NCBI GenBank assembly: GCA_020726505.1
Contig: JAHLEZ010000003.1
Coordinates: 1,922,001-1,986,000 of the forward strand
DNA: 64,000 bases
Direction of reading: 5' to 3'
Origin: Leptodontidium sp. MPI-SDFR-AT-0119
Taxonomy: Eukaryota > Ascomycota > Leotiomycetes > Helotiales > Leptodontidiaceae
Shown: one piece after another, positions 45,485 to 57,072 of the stretch
How the letters are laid out: each line of letters begins with the position of its first letter
Position numbering within the stretch: the first letter of the stretch is position 1
Position numbers and translations under genes: made by a program
The notes under the pieces: model-generated
The model's database searches: none
What the model saw: only the letters and a program-made list of their open reading frames with translations
Told to the model about the DNA's origin: nothing

Positions 45485-46168
45485 TCAACTGAAGCGCTTG
45501 TAGCAGCCGGGGATGAGGCTATTGGAGCAACGGAGGGTAGCGACTGGGGCAGCGGACGAGGCTACTGGAGCAGCAGCGCCAGATCCACCAACCGTGAAAT
45601 CGACACAAGACTCGTAAGTCTGATCAATGGAGCGTGCATCCCAGTAGTGTTGGACAACACAGGCACCAGCTGTGGCACAGGCGGATCCAAGATCAGATGG
45701 AACGGTGATGGAGAAGGAGGTCTGGTTGGCTGGGATAGCATAGGCGTTGTTGCCAAAGTCGGAGTAGGTGATGAGAGGGCTTCCAATGATCTGGTTGGTG
45801 GCAGTGTCGACGATCGAAACGTTGGCCGTCCCAGCGTGAGGAGCACGAACGGCGAAAGTGAAAGGCACGATTTGCCCAGGAGTCCAAGACTGGATGTTCG
45901 CGGCATCAACGTCGGCAAACTGGAAACCTTTACATTGCCAAATGTTGCAAGCGGCGGCGTTGTAGTCGGTTTGCGAGGCAGCGACCTGAAGTTCACCCTG
46001 GATGTTCCCAAAGGAGTCAGATGCCTGGTTGTAGTACACTTGGGTACCGCAGGCTGCTTTCATGGCCTCGCCAGCAGAACGGGGTGTTGGGGTGAGAATA
46101 GCACCGTGAGCTGAGACGGTTGTCAAGAGGCCAGCGGCCGAGAGGAGAATAGCAGATGTGTATTGCAT
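45485..46168 (-). CDS. LPMO-like secreted protein 1 (N-terminal His)
   Basis: From ATG 46168 the protein has 227 residues in one frame. A signal peptide of 20 residues (ending LLTTVSA) would expose HGAILTPTPR, placing His first in the mature chain. The domain continues with CNIWQCKGFQFAD, RAPHAGTANVSIVDT and QTYESCVDFTV, the pattern of chitin-binding/LPMO-like proteins (probably Pfam PF03067; to be confirmed). His1 and the His of PHAG are candidates for the copper-binding histidine brace. After VAPVAS the frame ends quickly in RCSNSLIPGC; shifting by one base gives a Ser/Ala/Thr-rich tail ending VEEDDCE at 45352, which looks like the original end. So the tail is probably frameshifted. A paralogue lies at 57073-58028. 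Confidence 0.8.
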   Translation of the reverse strand: MQYTSAILLSAAGLLTTVSAHGAILTPTPRSAGEAMKAACGTQVYYNQASDSFGNIQGELQVAASQTDYNAAACNIWQCKGFQFADVDAANIQSWTPGQIVPFTFAVRAPHAGTANVSIVDTATNQIIGSPLITYSDFGNNAYAIPANQTSFSITVPSDLGSACATAGACVVQHYWDARSIDQTYESCVDFTVGGSGAAAPVASSAAPVATLRCSNSLIPGCYKRFS

Positions 46169-47410
46169 TTTGACGGTTGTTGTTGGTGGAACGAAGATGA
46201 TAGTTTGGTTTGACTGAAGGTAGCTTCTGATGACAATGACCAGCACAGCTGTAATGAACGTAATGGGTGAGGGAAAAGAATGTGAGGGTCGAAGGACCAA
46301 AAAAAGAATGTACTTGGCAAGGACGAGAGATTCAGAAATGCTTGAGGAGGACAAGACAACTTAAGAGGAAGAAAGGAGGGTTTATATGAGCAAGAGGTGC
46401 TTGTTCGTCTGCCTCGGCCCACACAGCCATTTATTTGCTGTCTCACTCTTGGAGTCGAGGCTCTTTCCCGGCCGTCCTATTCTATCACAACTTTCCACAT
46501 TCAGCACTTCACCGTAGCTTTTTTTCATTAAAATGTAACGAATAAACTCCAGGAGTTGCCAAGGATGACATATCCCAGCAGAAGTCACCCAGGGCGTCGG
46601 GTCCGCCTTGCAAGCGCAGCGAATGCCATCGCATCAAAATCAATGGTGTCGGGGTGTCAACGAGCGTCGACCTGGGAATTGATTGCGAGTGGGGGTACCT
46701 TAATCTATATGTTTCCTCGCAGGCGGGTCTTTAGATTGTTTTGCCCCACGCGGCGTTTCGTCTGATGTTTCGATGCCTGTGCGGATCCGTAATGCAGGGG
46801 TCGGAAGCTGCCGAGATGTACAGCGGCTCGTTGGATTCTGGAAACAGAATTTGATTCGGCCCAGAATTACATGTGTTTCTTAAGATAAATTTGGGGCTTC
46901 TTGCGTAAAATTGTGTCTTGTGGGTTCTGTGCTTTGTGATGTTCAGCAAACTGGATCTTGAGATGGGCAATCAAGGAAAGCTAAGCGAGCCCCTTTTGTC
47001 GACAGCTAACAGGGGTCTCTGATCTAGCATTGCCGCGCGCATGAGAGCCAAACCCGACAGACTCGAGCACATCAGACATCTCGGAGATGCTACCATTCTG
47101 GATTGGTGAACAATTTGACACTCTTTATCAGAGTTCACGAAAACAAGAAAAGTAAATTGGTGATGCAGCAAACAAGCAATTGCTGTCCAATTCTATGCAG
47201 TCCCGTACTCCTAAAAGTCCAGTGGTCCTAAACCAAAATGTGATCCGATAATATAAATCAAAGAAGTGAAGTTAACCCTAACTATCCTTCCTTGAAAAGA
47301 AAGTACAAAAAATGTTGTCAAAGAATCGAAGAGTGCGCATCGCGCACGAAATAAACACCTCGTCAAGAAATTACCGTCCCCTCTCTTTCGTCTTCTCCGT
47401 CAGTCCTTCA
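46169..47410. other. Intergenic region
   Basis: 1.2 kb without a supported gene; opposite-strand frames are short. Confidence 0.45.
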
Positions 47411-49141
47411 TTAGACATACCTCTCATCCACGCATTGGTGGTAATATGGGTTCCATTTCTTGCAAACACTGCCTTTGGCACATTTTCCCATTCCTTTGAA
47501 GTTGATTCCGCCACATTGGTAGTACTGGGGAATACCGACATGGGATGGAGAGGCAGTTGTTGAAGCGGTGCTGGATCTTGAGACGGCGAATCCGGTCGAT
47601 GCAACTAGGCTTGTGGGAGAGGCTTTAGTGATCATTGTTGTAGAAATGCTCGCAAGTGTTGATGTGATTGCTCCAGTACTCCAGTATACTGATGTGCTGG
47701 TCGTTGAATTCAAACCAATAGATGTTGATGCCAAGATCTTCACTGATTGTGTGCTAGAAGCAGAGAATTTGACGACAGAAGACGCAGATTTTGTAATTGT
47801 GACAGGGGCGCTGGTTCCTGTGGCAAAGTTTCCGGTGGACAGAGATCCAGTCGGTGCGAATTCTGACGTGGAATTGATGAAGAGCGCAGATGTCGGCTTC
47901 GAGTAAGGGGCTGCCGTTCCGGTAGATAGAACACCAGTCGAGAACGAACCGGCAGAGAGAGGGGTAGTGGCCATTGGTTTGTTAGAAAGTACGCCAGTAC
48001 CAGCCGGTGAAACAATGGACGTGCTGTTGAAAAATACCAAACCGGTGGATTTTGTGTATGGGACATGACCAGATGGTGTTGGAATTACTGTGGCAGTCGA
48101 GAGGACTGTTGACTGTACCCTAATTGAGTAACCGCTAGTGGAGATTATTCCAATTGTTGGTGAAGTCCGGGTTGAGGTCGAGTTCGATTGAGGTCTGGAG
48201 GGCTTTGAGTATGATGGGTGTCCAGATGCAGTTGGGAAGCCAGACACAGTTCTGCTGTTGGTTGGTTTTACAAATCCTGATACCCTGGTACTTCTTGTGT
48301 TCGCGATCCCAGATGTGGAGTTTGCGAAATGGAAGCCATTACTCTTCGTGAAGGGAAGTCGTGCACTTTTTGGTGTTGTTGCCGAGCTGTTGTATATAGG
48401 TATCGTATAGTGATTTGCTGCGGTTGGCTTTGCGAAGCCTAAAGAGGCTCTTGTGGGGCGAACATGACCTGACTCGGAAGGGACGGTGAAGCTAGCGTAA
48501 CTAGTGTGGGGGATACCAGTGCCATGATGCGACGGAACGGCGGTCGTGCTGTTGAGGAAGTGTAGACCGGATCCCTTGGTGACCAGTATTGGCAAACGGC
48601 TAGCCGAAGACAGAACAGGTCCTGCGCTGTTCGCAGATCCAGCCGAAATGCTACCGGCCGCTATTGGTCTTCCAAATCCCCCAGAGACCCAAGTACGAGA
48701 GTAAACGATGCCCACAGTTTCTGTTGGCCCACTAGCGGTACTGTTTACAAAGAGGGGCCCTGCTGGCTTTGTGTAGGGCTGGTGTGGTTGTCTCGTTGCT
48801 GAGTTGTGTTTCGAATCATCGAATGTCGCGGTGTAGACTCCGGTGACGTTCGTCGATTGTTTTTGTGGAAGTCCAGTTGAGATTGCGGTAGGTTGATGGT
48901 GTTCGACGTCAGACGACGATGCATTCTCTGTAGCATTACCTGGAAAGATTGGGCTGGTCTTGAATTAGAGCCAATTTGGTACTCAAATTTCTGTGACTTA
49001 CTGGGTTGCATTGTGTGCGTTGGAGTTTCTTCCAAGAGGAACACCTGAATGGTGAGCGACCCCCGACGGAATAGACACCGGCGGCTGCGCAAATACTGCG
49101 GCTGGCAAGAGACTTGCATAGAAAATAGTGTGGTAACGCAT
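47411..49141 (-). CDS. Secreted Ser/Thr-rich protein with CBM1
   Basis: Exons 49141-49002 and 48953-47411 join to 560 residues across a 48-nt intron. A signal peptide (MRYHTIFYASLLPAAVFA) is followed by about 480 residues very rich in Ser, Thr, Gly and Pro, likely heavily O-glycosylated, and closed by a fungal cellulose-binding module: YYQCGGINFKGMGKC, GSVCKKWNPYYHQCV, with the four Cys and aromatic residues of CBM1. Within the Ser/Thr region a unit recurs at least five times, with consensus (T/S)K-x-x-(G/S)-x-x-F-x-N-S-T (for example TKGSGLHFLNST, TKSNGFHFANST). No catalytic domain is visible. It may be a cell-wall or plant-wall adhering protein. Confidence 0.85.
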
Positions 49142-50537
49142 GCTGCGTTTGATAATTTCGTATCTTGGACGTGGCAGTCCAGCCCAGGCACTGCGTCTCG
49201 ATTCAAAAACGAATGTAAAGTGGCACAGCCAATAACTCAACGCACGCGGAATAATTGAACGAATGACTTGAGTGAGAATACTTCATGAAGATCACACAAA
49301 CAAACCAGAGGGAAGGGAGATCTTTAACAAGTAAGAGCAAAGCACAATACCATTTGATTACGTCCAGTGGGCACTGAAAAGATAGACGCGACCCCAGAAC
49401 GTTCTAGGCATAATGCCCACAGAAAGGAAGTTGATATCAAGATGCAGATTTGTTTGCGTATTGATCGACCTCGAATCTCTTGATTTCAAGATTTCGGTGG
49501 AGCAAAAGCCCTTGTGAAAAATCCAGAACCATGACGGAAGACGGGTAGTTCTCCACTACTGAGATGACTGGACCGTGATCCTCATTTCCTGATATGATCA
49601 CGATAAGTCGACAGGCGATTCTGGTGCAAGATGACTTGCTTCTTATTTGAAAGTTGTATCGACAAGGGCCATAGGGTGGAGGGATTTCAAATCTTATTCT
49701 CAAAGCTCAGGTGGAGTTCTTCTAAATATCAGAATGAATGCAGGGGGTGCGTTCGCGGCTCTTGTCCCTATCGGCACAGATATTCGCCAAAATTGAGAGC
49801 TGTCGCAAGCGAGTGTTTGAGATAAATGAATCGCATTTTAACCCTGGCCGATTCGACGACATGAAACTCAAAATCTCATCCTTCCATGAAACTTTTCAAC
49901 GATCGCTGTCGCTGTCCTCGCCAATCCGTTCGTAACTTAAGATTGAGATAAAGTTCAAGATCCGGCGCTGGTAACCTCAGAACTCAAGAGAGCCAGCTTC
50001 ATTCCGAAATCAGTAGCGCCTGCGCTGATCTGGTACATTGAATATCTGTCTGTCCAGCGTATTTACCGAGTGTTTCGCAGCATTCGATTGAAGATTGGGA
50101 TCTATCGTTGAACAGATACCGCAGCCTCCATCAATTCCGAGCGTCGTCGCTTCAAGTGTCAGCATCCTCCAGCGAGAAGCAGGAGTGCTGGTATGTGCCA
50201 TAGAACAACATCGAACCACATTCAGGTAACTGAGGCTTAGTCTCTAGACTTTCTAGACTGTTATTCGCTTGCTAAAGAAGAGGAATATTATTTCCTCTCC
50301 TAAATACTTCAATTTCAAAGAACTTGATCCAGGTTTGGTGGTCCCGCACTCCTTGTTATCGAGACTTCCAAGCGGCTTGCCAGTGGTGTTAATTTCTGTA
50401 GCTGTTCTTTGGCACCACATATATGCCTGAAGCGAAAACAAGAATGGGAATTCTTGTGAAGTCCTCTTGGTGAAATTAGGAGGTCTTTAATACTTGAATT
50501 CAACCACAGGAGTTAAGCAATGCAGCTCGTATTTCTA
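49142..50537. other. Intergenic region
   Basis: 1.4 kb. A protein-like 88-codon frame on the minus strand (49437-49703) cannot be tied to a gene; nothing else seen. Confidence 0.4.
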
Positions 50538-52250
50538 TCAAACTTGGCGCACCTCCACCGTTGGCCCATCTCTAAATCCCAAGATCCAATCCGTCATTTG
50601 GTACTCACCCTTCCTTCGTCTCAACTCCTCCGCATCATCTACGACCCCGCCTCCGGACAATTTTCCACTTGCTCTAACGTCGTTTCCAAACAACAGATGT
50701 GCAAGAGCTAATTTGAGTGCAATGTAGGACATATTCTTCCCAATACAGTTCATCGGACCAATCAAGAATGGTGCAGAAGCTGCCTTTGCTGCTGAAACAG
50801 CTTCAGGTGTCACTCCCGTCGGTGATGAATCAATCCAGCGCTCAGGAAGAAATGTCCACGGATCCGGAAACACAGACGGGTCGTGATGGATCACATATAG
50901 CGGTGAGCCTACATTGACGCCCTGTGGGATAAGATAACCATCGATCATCAGCCCACCATTCAATACCTCGCGGGGTAAAGAACTTGGCTTTGGTGGGTTC
51001 ATGCGAAGTGTTTCCTCCAGGCAAGCGTGCAGGTATGGGAGACTGCCTAACTTCGGATTGCCGATTTCTTCAATGGATCCAAAGTTTTCGCGAATCTCTT
51101 TCACGACAGTTTCCATCGAGAGGGGATTGTTGAGAAGGTAGAACATACAAGCCGCAAGTGTGACCGCAACTCCATCACTTCCAGCAGCGATGATGAGGGC
51201 TGAGTCTGCTTGCAACTGCTCCGTCGTAAACATCTTGCCTGTGACTGGATCTTTGCTGTTGAGGAGGTAGTGAAATGTGTCTTTTCTGTCGGGGTCTATG
51301 CTTTTGGTTTTCCTCTGCCTCTCCAATTCGGTCCTCTCGGCCAGTCTTCCATTTGCCAAGTTCGTGAACTTCAGGGAATCAGCGGCTGCTTGTCCTCCAA
51401 CATAGTCCTGCACCCAAGTTCCCATCAAAGGACGGACAAATTCGATGAAAGGGAGATAGCCAGCATAGTACAGAAAAATTGAAGCAGACTTCAACACGCC
51501 GGGTATCCATCTATTGTCATCATGGTCCAGCATTCCAAAGCTCTGCCCGTATCCCAGGTCACTTATGAAGTCAAACCCGAAGAACGTAGCCCAGTCATTA
51601 AAGTTCTGCGGCTCTGACCACTCTCCGTCCTTGGTCCCAGAAGCCAGGCCCAGGCATAGCTTTCTTGCACTGATGGAGATGAGCTTTTCGGCTTCCTTCA
51701 ATGCCCGCTCGCTAAATGCCGGAGCGAGAAATCGTCGCCTCATTGCATGCTGATGCTTGTCGATTTCCATCTGTACAGAAGGAGCTCCAGCACTGATGTC
51801 TAGAGTTTTGTACCATGATCCTTTCTTAACGTTGGCCTTTGCACCGTGGATCAAGGGTATCGAACTTGGTGTTGAGATTGAGAGCGAGTTGGCTCCATAT
51901 CGGACGATTGATCCTAGTTGATCATCAGTATTTGTCTCATCCTTGATTGATTAATCGCCTACCATATTTCTGATGGTTTTTGTATTCCCAGAGGTGTCTG
52001 TCACCGCGATAGCAATGAACAATCAAAGGCCAGTCTGAAATTCGAGCAAAGAATGGGCCTGGATATTTGGCGAGAGGATGGAAAGTTAAACGGTACGTGA
52101 AGGCGATGGTGAACTACCTGCCTGTTAGCTGGGTCTTTTTGAAGAGAGAGTTGAACTGACATATAATAAAGTTGCGGCCATGATATAAAGGACGAGTCTC
52201 AGGTAGGAACCTGAAGGCCAATAAAAGTGCAGGTTCTCGGAGGCAAGCAT
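50538..52250 (-). CDS. Cytochrome P450 monooxygenase
   Basis: Exons 52250-52161, 52113-51963 and 51913-50538 join to 538 residues. An N-terminal membrane anchor (LRLVLYIMAATLLYFTIAF) is followed by the hinge YRLTFHPLAKYPGPF, typical of fungal microsomal P450s. The K-helix has EETLR, the meander FPDPWTFLPERW, and the haem loop FLIGPMNCIGK with the Cys ligand. Two key positions are unusual: the I-helix reads AGSDGVAVT where most P450s have Thr after the acidic residue, and the haem loop has Met where Arg is common. It oxidises an unknown substrate with electrons from P450 reductase at the ER. Introns are 47 and 49 nt. No backbone secondary-metabolite enzyme is nearby. Confidence 0.92.
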
Positions 52251-53396
52251 TTTGAATGTGAAACCGTAGATGCTCTCCCTGGGATAATCATGAAACAGCA
52301 AAGTTCGACAGAGATCTAAGAATTCTAGCAACAATTGAAGATACAAGATACATACTGATTGTTTCGTAACAAGAACGATGCCCCTTATCTCGGCCGGATA
52401 AGCACACAGCGGGGTAGTGAAGGTGATGCAGCTGCATATGCATGCCATGCTCAGCTGCATGAAATCCTGCACTGCCAACAAATCAGATCACCACTTAGAC
52501 TATCAGGAGCTATATTGCCTCCAATTAAAAGTGTTACTTCAAATTACAGCACTGCTTTCCTATATTGAGAAAAGCTGCATCACAGTTCTCCCCAAGACAA
52601 CGAAGGAAGCCAGCCAAACCTCGCCCACTTGCCTCGATAGAATTCACTTCAAAATTCTCGTCCGTATCAAAACCACCATATCAATTACTGAACTACAACA
52701 GCCACATACTTTGGTTTACGTTCTGTTCTGGAAGGGTGTAAACCTTTAAAGTGAAGGCGTTGATGTTTCCTTTTTTTGAACTCGGAAATGGGTTTCGACG
52801 GACTAACCAGTGATCTGACGATGTTAAAACTATTCTACGGAGAACTTAGACTTAAGCCTTTGTAAATTCTATTTTTCGAGAGCTAGGCGCTGAGAATGTT
52901 TCCCACGAATTCTTGCCACAAGCTCGCCTAGGTTGGATAGTAAACGAATGCATTACCAGCATCATGCATGTTAAGTTACATTATGCAACCATGCCTTGGA
53001 AACCCAAATATTTCAAGATAATTGGACAGCTCGTGTCACGTAGCCAATTACTTTCAAAACGGGCCACTGTGATCCATTGGTCTCCCGAGACTGGTGGCAG
53101 CTGCATCGCGGATCAAAAACACGGCACGGGACGGATCGAAAGTCTTGTGCGGGACTCAAATACCGTTGATTGGCGTATCGTCCTTGATTTAAAAAAAAAA
53201 TATGATGGGTCGCATTCGGTGGTACGTATGCAGTGTAACCTGGCCCGGCATCTGGGAGGATGTATTCGGAACAAGCTGACTTCTGCCACAGGTACAGTTG
53301 ATCTCTGTCTTCGGGTTGATCTTCTTGCACTTTGCCTAACTCCTCGTCTGTTCCGATTACATTTGGAGTATCAGCGAAGAAGGAAGTCTCGTCACC
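52251..53396. other. Intergenic region between divergent genes
   Basis: 1.1 kb between the divergent P450 and permease genes; it must hold both promoters, and no gene is supported. Confidence 0.45.
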
Positions 53397-55153
53397 ATGA
53401 ACGAATCCATCAAGGAAAATGCCCCTACAATCCAAGATATCAAAGTCAATGATGAAGACCCCTCCCTTCGCAATGCCGATCCCTACGAAATAAAGTTGCG
53501 CAACCACGGAAAACGAGGGGGAGTATTTGATGTTTGTCTTCATCCTAATTACCAAGAGCTTGCTGAGAATAGAAAGCGATACATCAATCCGCAAGCAATT
53601 GTGAACTTTGGCTTTACCTTGCAAGCAGCTTGGGAAGCGTCGGCAGCATCGTTTCAATTCAGCCTTCTTAATGGCGATCCAGCCTCCTTGGTGTATGGAA
53701 GTATCGTGGCCAGTATAGGTTCAACAGCCATTGCTCTGTCTTTGGCTGAGATGGCGTCTCTGTGAGTTTCAAAAATCTCATCTCACTCAACATGGTGCTA
53801 ATGTGAAGTAGTGATCCTGTTGTAGGAGCCCAGTACCGGTGGTCAGCGGCATTTGCGCCTTTCAATCCCAGATTTTGGGGCCTATTCCAAGGGTAAGACA
53901 ATTATCGCAAGTGTTTGAGCGCTTTTGACAAGGACAGTTGGATCACTGTTTGGGCATGGATTACAGCAACTGCCGCCAGCCCAGCATATCTATCCAACAT
54001 TGTTACTGGGCTTATCATCTTCAACTACCCAGATTACGAGCCCAAACGATGGCATGGAACCTTCCTGATGTGGGGTTTCGTCCTCATTCCAGTCATATGG
54101 AACCTTTGGTGTCGAAAGATGCTGAACAAGCTCGAGATGATTGGTGGTGTTTGCCACTTACTCTTCTTCTTCGTATCGATTATCACACTGGTCGTGATGG
54201 CCGAGCACAGCAGCCCTGGCTTTGTGTTCAATAATCTGTGGCATGAGTTCAGCGGCTGGAACAATCCGGGAGTGGCATTCAGCATTGGTATAATTACCGT
54301 TACATTTCCCATAACTGCCTTTGATGGAGTCATCCACATGAGTAAGTGTCCGCTTAGGTTGAAAGTAATTGATGCTAATTAATACACAGGCGATGAAGTG
54401 AAGGGAGCCAGAACCCAAGTTCCTCACAGCATGATCATTGCGGTCACCTCAAACAGCATCTTGCAATTTTCCTTCATGGTAGCAGTCATGTTCTGCATCG
54501 GAGATGTCGACCAAGTAACAAACACCCCTACCCTTCTTCCCATAATCGAAGTATACTACCAGGCCACAAAATCAAAACCTGCGACCAACTTGCTTGTTTT
54601 TATGATAGCTCTGATCCTTTTCATCTCTCTGTTCAACATTTTTGCCTCGGTATCCAGACTCGCATGGTCTTTCGCCCGCGACAATGGACTGCCATTCTCA
54701 AAGATGTTCTCTTATATCCATCCTACGTTGAAGATCCCGCTAAACTCGCTTCTTTTGGTTGGGACAGTCTGCTGTCTACTAGCTCTGATCAACATCGGCT
54801 CATCCACCGCTTTCAATGCCTTAATATCTCTCCCCACAATCGCTCTCTACATCTCCTACTTCATTCCAATAATCTTCATCGTCATTCGAAAGCTTCAGAA
54901 TCGTCATCCAAAATACGGTCCGTTCAAACTGGGGCATTGGGGCCTTCCAATCAATTTATTCTCGCTGGTCTACATCCTGTATATATTGACTTTTGTGCCG
55001 TTTCCGGTCATGCTCCCAGTTACGGCGACTACGATGAATTATGCTGGACCTATGATGGGGGCTATTATAGTTATTGCATTGGGAGACTGGGTCATGTCGG
55101 GGAGGAGGCGATTTGAGGTACCAATTGCAGTGGCTGACAAGGAGCAGGAGTGA
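53397..55153 (+). CDS. Amino acid/GABA/choline-type permease (APC family)
   Basis: Exons 53397-53761, 53812-53892, 53938-54341 and 54390-55153 join to 537 residues. After a hydrophilic N-terminus (about 70 residues) come around 12 membrane segments. Family marks are the first helix FTLQAAWEASAAS, the Ala/Gly-rich LAEMASLDPVVGAQYRWSA, FPITAFDGVIHMSDEVKGAR and SRLAWSFARDNGLPFS. These match the fungal GABA permease/choline transporter group (Uga4/Hnm1-like) of the APC superfamily, which import nitrogenous compounds at the plasma membrane; the substrate cannot be read from sequence. The C-terminus is short and charged (ADKEQE). Introns are 45-50 nt and canonical. Confidence 0.9.
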
Positions 55154-55577
55154 GAGGAACCTCAAAGTAGGAATTCCACGGTTATGTCTGGCATCTTCCA
55201 AAAGTAGATTGACAGGCTTCTTCACAATGTCTTCAAATCTACAACCCTCCATTCCAGTTATTGTTTTCTTCAAGGACTAGAGAGCATGAGTCCATGTAGG
55301 TGGCCGGAGCCGTTTCGGTGTGTGCCGGCTATCTGAGGCAACGCGTGACGAGGTCGGGTCCAGGTTTGTTGACTTCCAACTGCAGGAGCAACGCGTCACA
55401 ACATCACCACGACATCGCATCATCGCGCATACTCGTACACAAGTCACACGATGCATTACGAAAGTCAGCTGTGTCTCATGTTTGAGAAAGCCTCGCGGGA
55501 GGGCGGTGTAGTCAAAGTCTCACGGCTCTCAGCGGAGTGCCAGCGCCTGCTCGCCAGTAACAAAAACATCGCACCAA
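55154..55577. other. Intergenic region
   Basis: 424 bp, nothing supported. Confidence 0.45.
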
Positions 55578-56214
55578 ATGCAGCTCCTCAGCAGCACTAG
55601 TTTGACGCCGAGTGGAACTGTTGGATTAGTCTCTGTGAGTGTATTTTCTTCTACGGCAACACCGTCATACATTGCGCTGACAGTTTCTTTAGTCCCGGGT
55701 CAGCCGTTCCCAGGAATTGCACCATCAGCCGCGGAAGTCACGCGCACCGGGGCCGATATCACCAGGCAGTTTTCGGTAAGTTTGCTCTTCTTCCAAATTG
55801 CGCTATCTGCATGTCACTGCAACATCCAGTCTTGCGTATTGCGTTGCTCTACCCTGGACCGATCAAGGCCAAACCCAGCATCTTCTCTAGCTGACACATT
55901 GATAGTCCCTCCGTCTTCAACCCACGTACAGGGTCAGGAAGAATCGGTCCGCGGTATCATGCTTCAATACCACAACTCCCCTGAGCAACCTCCGCAAGGA
56001 GAATGGAAAGCTTCTTGGCAAAATGAAGCAAATGGAGGATAGGGTGGCAGAAATCGACGAGGCAAGGAGAGCTCAGGGAATTGAGATTCATGCGTTGACG
56101 AATCAATACGATACATTACAGGCTGAACAGGTCAAGCTGAAAAAGGCCGTTGAGAGTCGGGACAAGAAGATTGAGTTCTTGAAGTCAGAGCTTGCCAAAT
56201 TGACGGGAAATTGA
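55578..56214 (+). CDS. Small orphan protein with coiled-coil C-terminus
   Basis: Exons 55578-55775 and 55906-56214, joined across a 130-nt GT-AG intron, give 168 residues. The last 90 residues are a clear coiled coil (LRKENGKLLGKMKQMEDRV, QYDTLQAEQVKLKKAVESRD) ending KSELAKLTGN. The N-terminal part is Ser/Thr-rich without a known motif, and its structure is uncertain: another possible donor (GTGAGT at 55635) would alter it. It resembles other small coiled-coil orphans in this window in style, but I see no shared motif. Confidence 0.45.
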
Positions 56215-57072
56215 AAGGGGTGAGGGTGATTAATGTAGAAAGCCTTTGACCAATCCAAGGAAGCCTGCAGCGACAATGGAGACAAATACACATCAACACA
56301 GTGACGTTTAGTATGATTGCTCTCTTTTAATGTGTGTAGAAAGAATTGTGGGGAGGTTGCGTGGGAAGGGCTTGCCCGTAGCGGAAAATTTTGTATGACC
56401 TTTATGTGGTAAAATAAGCAAATTCCTGACTTGACATCTCTCCAGCTGGTGGCTTCCCATGTGCGTGTCTCCATTGGCCGGTAAGGTAGTCCCACTCATC
56501 TATGCTTGCATTAAATTGTTAGTTCTGGATGTGTGGGTTCGACTTTTGTTTCTCGATTCCACCACTTCATTATGATTTCTATCTTCATTTTTTCTATCCT
56601 TTTTGAACGCTTTTATATTATAGCGCCGTTATATATTTCTCCGGTCCTCCCCTCATTTTTCTATTGTCGCGAAAGGATACAAAACAAATAAGCGAGTGTC
56701 ACGTGCAAAGAGGGAATGATATCGGCCAGGGGCCATTCTTATCACTCGTCAAGAGTGCAAATCTGTCCACCTCAGTCCATTCATGAGCCGAAGTCGACGT
56801 CTTGTTGCTCCCAATTTTTGCTTCCCCTTTTAGACAAAAATTCAGTTTAACTGTGTAGAAGATGAGTGAGAAATGCATCAATCTAGAGATAGTTGATTTC
56901 ATGAGCTCTGTTTGAAGCGCACGAACCTTATCGCCGCAAGTTATATGGATGAAGTAAAAATTAGAGAGAGAACTAGTATTGGTATAAATTTCAACCGTTT
57001 TCTGCTTCATTTCTCATTTATATCCTCCCTCCCCCTCGCAAACCTGGCTTTTGCACTGAAGACTGGACCGGC
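56215..57072. other. Intergenic region
   Basis: 858 bp between convergent genes; nothing supported. Confidence 0.45.

Noticed and set aside
45061..45492. 143-codon plus-strand frame opposite the first LPMO-like gene tail
   Set aside because: Shadow of the Ser/Ala-rich tail on the other strand.
49437..49703. 88-codon protein-like frame on the minus strand
   Set aside because: Reads plausibly but has no recognisable motif, neighbours or exons to support a gene.
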